Of a stretch of 10,401 bases of DNA, positions 1 through 5,969 are shown piece after piece; position 1 is the first letter of the stretch, and every line of letters begins with the position of its first letter. The translations under genes were made by a program, and so were the position numbers. The notes beneath the pieces were generated by a model. That model was not told the DNA's origin. It did no database searches and worked only from the letters and a program-made list of their open reading frames with translations. The stretch is from an uncultured Clostridia bacterium. GTDB taxonomy: Bacteria; Bacillota; Clostridia; TANB77; CAG-508. The DNA is taken from NCBI GenBank assembly GCA_944390615.1, contig CALXRJ010000002.1:1-10401 (forward strand), read 5' to 3'.

Positions 1-99
1 ATCATGAACTACAAATTCATTGTCAAATGTTACAGAAGCAACAGCTTTCATTCTGTTTTCTGAATTAACCTTTCTTAAACGTACGTCTGTTATTTGCAT
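1..99 (-). CDS. spoVG: SpoVG family regulator, N-terminal part (runs off the left edge)
   Basis: The minus strand from 99 reads 33 codons beginning MQITDVRLRKVNSENRMKAV and ending EFVVHD at the window edge. This matches the start of SpoVG (MxVTDVRLRxV, then EFVVHD), a small nucleic-acid-binding regulator of about 85-100 residues in Firmicutes, known for roles in asymmetric septation and in gene control in Bacillus, Staphylococcus and Listeria. About two thirds of the protein lies outside the window. The start is fixed by a GAGGTG-type ribosome binding site (plus-strand 106-114) six to seven bases upstream. A sigma-H-type promoter lies at 170-198, the expected class for spoVG. Identification rests on recognised sequence; the function in this organism is inferred. 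Confidence 0.9.
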   Translation of the reverse strand, partial: MQITDVRLRKVNSENRMKAVASVTFDNEFVVHD

Positions 100-169
100 T
101 TTAAGCACCTCTTTCTAAAAGTATATAAATATTTTGTACATATTATTCTAATTTTATGTACTAATTATA

Positions 170-198
170 TTATTCTTCAAAAAAAAAGTTTTTCCTTC
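170..198 (-). promoter_or_regulatory. Sigma-H-type promoter of spoVG
   Basis: On the minus strand GAAGGAAAA (190-198) fits the sigma-H -35 consensus RnAGGAwWW, and GAAGAATAA (170-178) fits the -10 consensus RnnGAATww, with an 11-base spacer inside the accepted 11-12. Transcription would begin near 160-163, giving a leader of about 60 nt. The DNA upstream (199-231) is almost pure A/T, reminiscent of the AT-rich upstream element of the Bacillus subtilis spoVG promoter. The match is read directly from the sequence; use by sigma-H is inferred from consensus and from the gene it serves. Confidence 0.75.
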
Positions 199-231
199 TT
201 TTTTTCACAAATTTTTTTAATAATTTTTTAA

Positions 232-289
232 TAGTTTTGGGGACGCAGCAAAAAAAATATATATTTTTTTGACTGCGTCCCCAAAACTA
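232..289. repeat. Palindrome H1, copy 1 of a covarying hairpin family
   Basis: A perfect 17-bp inverted repeat, TAGTTTTGGGGACGCAG at 232-248 paired with its complement at 273-289, encloses an A/T core (A8, TATATA, T7). The core pairs for eight more base pairs if A272 is bulged. It begins six bases after the stop codon of the ATPase gene. No T tract follows on the minus strand, so it is a poor classical terminator. It is clearly related to the palindrome at 1664-1723, with the same ACGCAG/CTGCGT block and the same TATATA centre. Confidence 0.85.
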
Positions 290-294
290 CATCA

Positions 295-1560
295 TCATAC
301 ATATTCAATCGGAACATAATAATTATTTTCATCAATTGCCATTATATTTTCCATCATACATAAAACCGTTCCATTACCAATTTTTGTTCCAAATTTCTTC
401 ACCACATTAAAATTTTTTATAGCAGTATTTCCCGGATTTGCACTCTTTTTTATTTCTACCGGATAAACAGTATTATCAAAAAATACCAATAAATCAATTT
501 CTTGTTGGTTCGTATCTCTATAATAATAAAGTCTCGTTCTTGGGTCTTTTCCATTATTTGTATAAGATTTTATAATTTCACTTATAATATATGTTTCAAA
601 TATGGCACCATTATAGGCACTTTTTTCTAATGTTTCGCAATTGATATATCCTGTTAAATAACAGGCAAGTCCTGTATCCATAAAATAAATTTTGGGTCTT
701 TTGATTGCTTTTTTTATATTATTATTCGAATAGGCTGAAAGCATATAAATTAAATTTGTATTTTTTAAAATAGAAATCCATTCATCTGCTGTTTTTGAGT
801 CAATGCCTATATCATTTGCTATATCTTGTGCATTATATTCTTGAGCTGTTCTTGCTGCAACAGATGAAATAAACTTAACAAATTTATTTTCATCTTTTAT
901 ATTAATCAATTGTCGTACGTCTCTTTCTATATAGGTTCTAATATAAGTTTCATAAAATTGTTCTCTCTGTATTCCTTTATCATTATTTAACGCAGGATAA
1001 CTACCATTAATAATTCTTTCAAATATTTCCCTTGTTGACTTTATTTTAATTTTTTCTTTATTTTTTAAAAGTTCTATATTGGGTATAAAGATTGGTTCTT
1101 CTATATTTTCCAATTCTCTTGTTGAAAACCCATATAAGTCTAATATTCCAATTCTGCCAGCCAATGATTCACTTACATTTTTCATAGTTTGAAATATTTG
1201 AGAGCCTGTTAAAAAATATAGTGTTCCTACTTCTTTTCCATCGCCAAACATTTCGTTTTTTCTTGCTTGATCTACTTTTATTTTTATATAAGATAATAAC
1301 TCTGGTGCATATTGAAATTCATCTATAATAAGAGGTGGTTCATAAGTTCTTAAAAATAATTCTGGGTCCTCGATTGCCTGACTTCTAATTAATAAATTAT
1401 CAAGTGAAACATAATTTATTTTTTCTTTTGATGTTACCTCGAAATGATTTAATAAGGTTGTTTTTCCAACTTGTCTTGGTCCTGTTATCATAATAACTGG
1501 ACATTTTCCAACTAAAGAATTAAAACTTTTTTCAATTGTTCTGGTTTTATATTTTTCCAT
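295..1560 (-). CDS. AAA_14/DUF4143 ATPase with PD-(D/E)XK-like C-terminus
   Basis: This 421-residue protein belongs to the widespread AAA_14-DUF4143 family of predicted P-loop ATPases, whose cellular role is not established. The Walker A motif GPRQVGKTT is at residues 27-35 and Walker B PLIIDEFQ at 76-83. A sensor-like segment (LTGSQIF) and the AGRIGILDLYGF motif typical of the family follow near the middle, and the DUF4143 region takes the second half. At residues 354-372 EIDLLVFF and PVEIKKS match the E-x-D...E-x-K pattern of PD-(D/E)XK nuclease folds, so DNA cleavage is possible but untested. An in-frame ATG at 1590 would add ten residues, but it lies upstream of the predicted -10 box. The ATG at 1560 has GAGGTGA (1566-1572) five bases away, so I place the start there. 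The gene is monocistronic and flanked by two related palindromes, suggesting an independently acquired cassette. Confidence 0.88.
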   Translation of the reverse strand: MEKYKTRTIEKSFNSLVGKCPVIMITGPRQVGKTTLLNHFEVTSKEKINYVSLDNLLIRSQAIEDPELFLRTYEPPLIIDEFQYAPELLSYIKIKVDQARKNEMFGDGKEVGTLYFLTGSQIFQTMKNVSESLAGRIGILDLYGFSTRELENIEEPIFIPNIELLKNKEKIKIKSTREIFERIINGSYPALNNDKGIQREQFYETYIRTYIERDVRQLINIKDENKFVKFISSVAARTAQEYNAQDIANDIGIDSKTADEWISILKNTNLIYMLSAYSNNNIKKAIKRPKIYFMDTGLACYLTGYINCETLEKSAYNGAIFETYIISEIIKSYTNNGKDPRTRLYYYRDTNQQEIDLLVFFDNTVYPVEIKKSANPGNTAIKNFNVVKKFGTKIGNGTVLCMMENIMAIDENNYYVPIEYV

Positions 1561-1565
1561 ATTAA

Positions 1566-1607
1566 TCACCTCATTATTATTATACTTCATTTATGAAAAA
1601 AAGTCTA
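1566..1607 (-). promoter_or_regulatory. Sigma-A-like promoter and RBS of the ATPase gene
   Basis: On the minus strand TAGACT (1602-1607, four of six bases of TTGACA) and a perfect TATAAT (1579-1584) are separated by 17 bases. The predicted transcription start, near 1572, leaves a leader of only about 12 nt that begins at the GAGGTGA ribosome binding site (1566-1572). This geometry rules against the upstream ATG at 1590 and supports the ATG at 1560. The -35 match is moderate, so this is a prediction. Confidence 0.6.
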
Positions 1608-1657
1608 TTGTTTTTTAGATTTTTTTGGAATCAAATTCCGTATTCATCTTTAAAAGT

Positions 1658-1723
1658 AAAAAATAAATTTGGGAACGCAGCCCAAAAAAATATATATTTT
1701 TTTGGGCTGCGTTCCCAAATTTA
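1658..1723 (-). terminator. Likely intrinsic terminator of the hydrolase operon
   Basis: Read on the minus strand, the perfect 27-bp stem of palindrome H2 is followed immediately by TTTTTT (1658-1663) and then ACTTTTA. It begins 11 bases past the stop codon of the last operon gene. A long stem plus a U tract fits a rho-independent terminator, although the base of the stem is A/T-rich and the G/C pairs sit further in. It would also insulate the ATPase promoter just downstream. Confidence 0.6.
1664..1723. repeat. Palindrome H2, copy 2 of the hairpin family (60 bp, perfect)
   Basis: Positions 1664-1690 are the exact reverse complement of 1697-1723, and the centre TATATA is itself palindromic, so all 60 bp are symmetrical. 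The outer arm is TAAATTTGGGAACGCAG, followed by CCC, A7, TATATA, T7 and GGG. Compared with palindrome H1 (232-289), the outer 17-bp arms differ at three positions and each difference is matched by the complementary change in the opposite arm. Together the two copies bracket the ATPase gene and its promoter. Confidence 0.9.
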
Positions 1724-1734
1724 CATTTACCAAA

Positions 1735-2466
1735 TTATTCAAAGATATTTTTCAAAATCTCCTCTTGGTCAACCTTATCATAAGAATTCGTATTGATAAC
1801 AAACATCTCTTTATTCTCAGACGCAAAATATTCATATTCCGTATAAGGATCCATCTCTTCAAATGGATATTCTTGAATTTCACCAGTTACTTCATCTACA
1901 ATATAAGTCTTAGAAGAAATAGCAAATACATATAAAATTTCATCTGAAAGCATTTGTTTTATTCCATTGTCATATTTATTCATATTCCAAGTGGTATTTT
2001 GAACTAAAAAGCCTTCGTCATTAATCTCATAATTTGCATTGGTTATATTTTTTAAGATACTTAAAAATTTTTCTCTTGCTGTTTCTTCAATCCAAATTCC
2101 TGTATGGGTTGGTGCTTGTTTCAATAAATCATTTATTTCAGAAAATTCTGGGATATCTTTTTTTAGCATTCCTGCTAGTGCTACTTGATATTGAATACTT
2201 GGTTTTACTCTTACAACTTCTCGTCCATCATATTCGGTCGCGATTTCGTAAATATTTTCATCTGCTTCAAGTCCTTGATTTTCTATTATTTGGGTAATTT
2301 GCTCTTGTTCTTGTTCATTTACCTCTTCTTCTTTTTCTTCCTCATAAGTAACTGGAAGTGAAGATATTTGCTCTTCACTCCCAGTTTCCTTTTGCTGGAA
2401 TACGATAAAGAAAATAATTGAAATGATAATCATGATGGATAAGCAAATTGCTATTTTTTTTATCAT
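1735..2466 (-). CDS. Acidic membrane-anchored extracellular protein, unknown function
   Basis: I do not recognise a family for this 243-residue protein. Residues 5-23 form one hydrophobic segment after a short basic start (MIKK), so it is probably anchored in the membrane with the rest outside. C8 lacks a lipobox context, which argues against a lipoprotein. Residues 27-66 are a Glu/Gln-rich low-complexity stalk with EEEKEEE and EQEQEQ runs. Residues from about 70 to 243 look globular, with an aromatic and acidic C-terminal part (PYTEYEYFASENKEMFVI). It is the last gene of the hydrolase operon: it starts 17 bp after the M14 peptidase stop, with an AGAGGA ribosome binding site at 2474-2479, and a terminator-like hairpin follows its stop. 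Context suggests a partner, inhibitor or immunity-like factor of the two hydrolases, but no motif demonstrates this. Confidence 0.8.
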   Translation of the reverse strand: MIKKIAICLSIMIIISIIFFIVFQQKETGSEEQISSLPVTYEEEKEEEVNEQEQEQITQIIENQGLEADENIYEIATEYDGREVVRVKPSIQYQVALAGMLKKDIPEFSEINDLLKQAPTHTGIWIEETAREKFLSILKNITNANYEINDEGFLVQNTTWNMNKYDNGIKQMLSDEILYVFAISSKTYIVDEVTGEIQEYPFEEMDPYTEYEYFASENKEMFVINTNSYDKVDQEEILKNIFE

Positions 2467-2483
2467 ATAGGTTCCTCTTTTCT

Positions 2484-5400
2484 TTATATAATTCCTTTTA
2501 ACATATTCATTGTCGAATTAATGTATTTTGTACTATCTGCACAATATTCTGGCAATTCTACTAAACAAGACCTTGCTGTTCTTCCATTATATCCTAGATT
2601 CGTTCTTGCCCAATTTACTAAATAGCCATTTCCATAGGTAGATATATGTTTACTAATGCCAAATTGGCTTCGATAGTAAGAGCCTATTCCATTGTCTCCA
2701 ATCGTTTCATTTAGCCATCCATGTAAATCGACTAATATGGTTTGACCATTTGTGGCTCTGTGGCTTAGTAGGAAATCTCTTAAAGCTTGTGCTTCATAGG
2801 CTTGGAATGCTGCTGTTCCATTATAATTCCTATCACTCGTAGCTCTTGTATAACCTGTACTAAAGCATCGGTTGATATCAATTCCTTTATGAGATGGAGC
2901 AGCCGAATAAAGAGTCGTTCTTCCAGGTCCATTATGGCTATAGCCATGGTATTCTCCATCTGGGTTTACAGAAGGGAATATGTAAATGGTCCATTTTTCT
3001 GCTAAACTTTCATCTTGTCTTGAAATTAAGTTGTTTTTAAAGTCTTCTGCTATTTGCGTTAATGCTTGACCATCATAGGAATATAAATCTTCCCAGCCAT
3101 GAACAGCAAAAGTGGCAAAAAATACATTTGGTCCATTTCCTATTTTGTAGTATTTTAAGGATTGTCCTCTTGAATCTCCTTTTATTTTTAGTCCACTGGA
3201 ACCATAAGTTCCTGTTTCTAGTTTGATTTCTACAGATTTTACAAATTTAAATTTTTGTGCACCATTATTTTTCTTTTTATAAACTTGTACATTGGTTCCA
3301 TCACTTGAACTTTCGCCATTTACATCTAAATACAATCCATTACTTGCTGAAATAATGTTGTAATAGCCATTTCCACAAGATTTTATAATCCAATCTTGTG
3401 TAGAATTATCGCTACTGTCATATTGGTTTACATTAACTAGTGTTCCTGAACCTACACTCTCTACGCCAAGAGCTTTTCCTGAATGAACAGCAGTTATTTT
3501 ATAAAAACCATTTCCTTGGTAAGTAACCTCGAATTTTTGATTATTTTGTTTATGATTGGTCCAAATTTCAAGATTAGCTCCAGAAGAAGTAGAAGCTCCT
3601 GTTATATCTAGCACTTTATTATTATCTAAATAGGTTACAATTTGGTAAGTTCCATTGGCAATGGTTTGGCTGCCTTCTTCTCCTTCTACACTTTCAAAGG
3701 TAAATTCTTGGCTTGTGCTATCACTTTTGGAAGTTGTTTTAACAGCTGCTCCATTGGTTGCTTTTCCATTTTCCAAATCTAAATACATCGTATTATGAGC
3801 AGATATAATATTGTAATTTCCACTTTTTGCTTTTGTAATTGCCCATTCTTGTTCTTCTGTATAAGTTAAGTCATCTTGCTCTACATTTACATTATTAGAT
3901 GCCAAATCTAAAACTTTTCCAGAATGTAGGGCTTTAATGGTATAAAAACCATTTTCTCGATAAGAAATTTTAAATCTTTGATTATAGCCATAGTTGGTTG
4001 ACCAAATTCCTAACCTAGTATGAGAAGCTTTTGAAAAATTATCAATATCAAACACTTTGGTTTTATCTAAAGCACTTCTGATTTTATAATAGCCATCTGC
4101 TATTGTTTTCGTTCCTTCTACTCCATCTACTTCTTGGAATACAAATTTTTGATTTTTGCCATTATTTCCCGTATAAGTTTGAATTCTTGTTCCATTGCTT
4201 GTGTTACTGTTTGGAATATCGATATATAAACCACTATTGGCTGATATGATACTATAAGTTCCATCACTATTTTTTTCAATGATCCATTTTTGCCAAGCTG
4301 AATTGGATGAACTATATTGTTGTACTTTGCTTTCATTTTCTTTGCTACCCCAAGCTACATCTAAAACTTTTTTAGATCTTACTGATGTAATGGTATAATA
4401 CCCATTTCCATCATAGGTTATTTTAAATTTTTGATTGTTTCTACTATTTTTGCTAAATAATAATACCTTTGCTTCATTACTGATGGATGCATTATCTACA
4501 TCGATTACTTGATTGGTATTTAAAGCTGAAGCAATCATATAATAGCCATCTGCTAATGTTTGTGTTCCTTTCAAACTTGCTTTTTTGTCAATTTTAAATT
4601 TTTGGTTCTTTTTATCACTTTTTGTTGCCATGGTTAAGGCAGAATTACCATCAAAAGTTAAATATAGTCCATTGGAAGCAGATATGATATAACTATAACC
4701 ATTTCCAGCATCTTGCACAATCCATCTTTGGGTAACTAAATTGGTGTTCTTGGATTGTTGTTTGATATCCACACCATTTACTTCTAGATATAAACCAGAA
4801 TGTAAGGCTTCCATGGTGTAATAACCATCTTCTTTGTGAATTTTAAATCTTTGATTGGTACTACTATTATTTTGCCACATTCCAGCTTGTAATCCTTGTG
4901 CATTTCCTCCGCCTAAAATATCGATTACTTTACTGGTATTGGCTGAAGAAGAAATTTGATAAAATCCTTCTTCTAAATCAACTTTGTTTTCTGGTATTGT
5001 TACTTTTTCTAATACAAATTTTTGATTTTTTCCGCCATTTCCAGTATAAACTTCTACATTGGTTCCATTGGCTGTTTTATTTCCTGCTACATCTAGATAT
5101 AAACCATTGCAAACAGAACTAAAACTATAATAGCCATCACTGGTTTTATTAATAATCCATCTTTGCCAATCTCCATTTTGTTTATCATATACTTGTACAT
5201 TGGTTTCGTTTTCTTTTCCTGCCCATGGTAAATCAAATAATTTTCCAGTTAGTACCGATTTTATTTCATAGCTTTTGGTTTTTGTATCATATACTAGCTC
5301 AAACACTTGGTTCGATCCTTGATTTTTAGACCATATTTGAACATTTGCCTCATTTGCTTTTGAGGCACCATTTACATCTAAAACTTTGTTAGTATCAAGT

Positions 5401-5954
5401 GCTGATTTGATTACATAATATCCTTCTTCTACGATTTTTTCTCCTGTAATATTTGCTAAATGATTGAATTTAAATTTTTGTGTTTGCTTATCATTTTTTT
5501 CATAGGCTTTTAAACTAGAGTCTCCCTCTCTGGTTAGATAAAGACCATTACTTGCTGATATAATATAGTAATAACCAGAACCTGCCTCTTCGATTTTCCA
5601 TTTTTGTTTATTGTTATTATTTGCTTTATTTTGCTTAATGTTAGAGCCATCGATTTGTAATTTTAGTCCAGAATGTACAGCTTCTATGGTAAAATAACCA
5701 TCTGATTGATATTGGATTTTAAATCTTTGGTTTGCTTTATCATTTTTTTGCCAAACACCAACTAAGGTATTGGCACTATTTCCTCCCCCTAATACATCTA
5801 GTACTTTATTGTTATCTGCTACGATATTATAAAATCCATTTTCAATTGTTTGCGTAGCTTTTGTATCTTGATTGTCTGCCGCATAAGCAAATAAATTGAG
5901 ACCAAATATCATAATGATTATACTTAAAACGATAACACTTATTTTTTCTTTCAT
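2484..5954 (-). CDS. Secreted M14 zinc peptidase with six ricin-type lectin domains
   Basis: This 1156-residue exported enzyme starts with a signal peptide (residues 1-25; likely cleavage after AYA). Six beta-trefoil ricin-type domains follow at about 36-170, 174-318, 325-460, 464-610, 615-757 and 762-907, each with three sub-repeats ending QxF, QxW and QxF. The C-terminal domain (about 915-1156) is a family M14 metallocarboxypeptidase. It has the zinc ligands H952 and E955 in HGWE and H1078 in DLHGW, the NPDG motif at 997-1000, substrate-binding N1028-R1029 in GIDINR, and a catalytic glutamate in LVELPEY (E1133). All key residues are present, so it should be active. Bacterial M14 enzymes of this arrangement often trim peptidoglycan stem peptides (gamma-D-glutamyl-diaminopimelate cleavage), and the co-transcribed muramidase supports that substrate, but this is inference. 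The start has an AAGGGG-type RBS (5960-5965) and lies 15 bp after the upstream stop. Confidence 0.92.
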   Translation of the reverse strand: MKEKISVIVLSIIIMIFGLNLFAYAADNQDTKATQTIENGFYNIVADNNKVLDVLGGGNSANTLVGVWQKNDKANQRFKIQYQSDGYFTIEAVHSGLKLQIDGSNIKQNKANNNNKQKWKIEEAGSGYYYIISASNGLYLTREGDSSLKAYEKNDKQTQKFKFNHLANITGEKIVEEGYYVIKSALDTNKVLDVNGASKANEANVQIWSKNQGSNQVFELVYDTKTKSYEIKSVLTGKLFDLPWAGKENETNVQVYDKQNGDWQRWIINKTSDGYYSFSSVCNGLYLDVAGNKTANGTNVEVYTGNGGKNQKFVLEKVTIPENKVDLEEGFYQISSSANTSKVIDILGGGNAQGLQAGMWQNNSSTNQRFKIHKEDGYYTMEALHSGLYLEVNGVDIKQQSKNTNLVTQRWIVQDAGNGYSYIISASNGLYLTFDGNSALTMATKSDKKNQKFKIDKKASLKGTQTLADGYYMIASALNTNQVIDVDNASISNEAKVLLFSKNSRNNQKFKITYDGNGYYTITSVRSKKVLDVAWGSKENESKVQQYSSSNSAWQKWIIEKNSDGTYSIISANSGLYIDIPNSNTSNGTRIQTYTGNNGKNQKFVFQEVDGVEGTKTIADGYYKIRSALDKTKVFDIDNFSKASHTRLGIWSTNYGYNQRFKISYRENGFYTIKALHSGKVLDLASNNVNVEQDDLTYTEEQEWAITKAKSGNYNIISAHNTMYLDLENGKATNGAAVKTTSKSDSTSQEFTFESVEGEEGSQTIANGTYQIVTYLDNNKVLDITGASTSSGANLEIWTNHKQNNQKFEVTYQGNGFYKITAVHSGKALGVESVGSGTLVNVNQYDSSDNSTQDWIIKSCGNGYYNIISASNGLYLDVNGESSSDGTNVQVYKKKNNGAQKFKFVKSVEIKLETGTYGSSGLKIKGDSRGQSLKYYKIGNGPNVFFATFAVHGWEDLYSYDGQALTQIAEDFKNNLISRQDESLAEKWTIYIFPSVNPDGEYHGYSHNGPGRTTLYSAAPSHKGIDINRCFSTGYTRATSDRNYNGTAAFQAYEAQALRDFLLSHRATNGQTILVDLHGWLNETIGDNGIGSYYRSQFGISKHISTYGNGYLVNWARTNLGYNGRTARSCLVELPEYCADSTKYINSTMNMLKGII
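3234..5849 (-). repeat. Six tandem beta-trefoil modules in the M14 gene, alternating A-B
   Basis: Six modules of about 405-441 bp lie at 5445-5849, 5001-5435, 4575-4982, 4125-4565, 3684-4112 and 3234-3671. Modules 1 and 3 resemble each other most (LGGGN, NQRFKI, HSGL, SASNGLYLT), as do modules 2 and 4 (GKENE, WQ(R/K)WII, GKNQKFV). Modules 5 and 6 continue the alternation weakly: NQRF occurs only in 1, 3 and 5. The array therefore looks built by copying a two-domain unit of about 290 residues. The DNA copies are visibly diverged, so the duplication is old. Confidence 0.75.
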
Positions 5955-5969
5955 AAATTCCCCTTATTT

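Noticed and set aside
1627..1639. Short dyad GGAAT-CAA-ATTCC between the hairpin and the ATPase promoter
   Set aside because: Only five paired bases and no second copy in the window; in AT-rich DNA this is expected by chance, so I do not call an operator.
2443..2466. Possible lipoprotein signal (C8) in the 243-residue protein
   Set aside because: The cysteine sits before, not after, the hydrophobic stretch and has no lipobox such as LxxC in the right place; an uncleaved membrane anchor fits better.
4127..4336. Alternative minus-strand frame inside the M14 gene, considered as a sign of frameshift
   Set aside because: The main frame is continuous through all six trefoils and the M14 domain with all catalytic residues, so no frameshift is needed.
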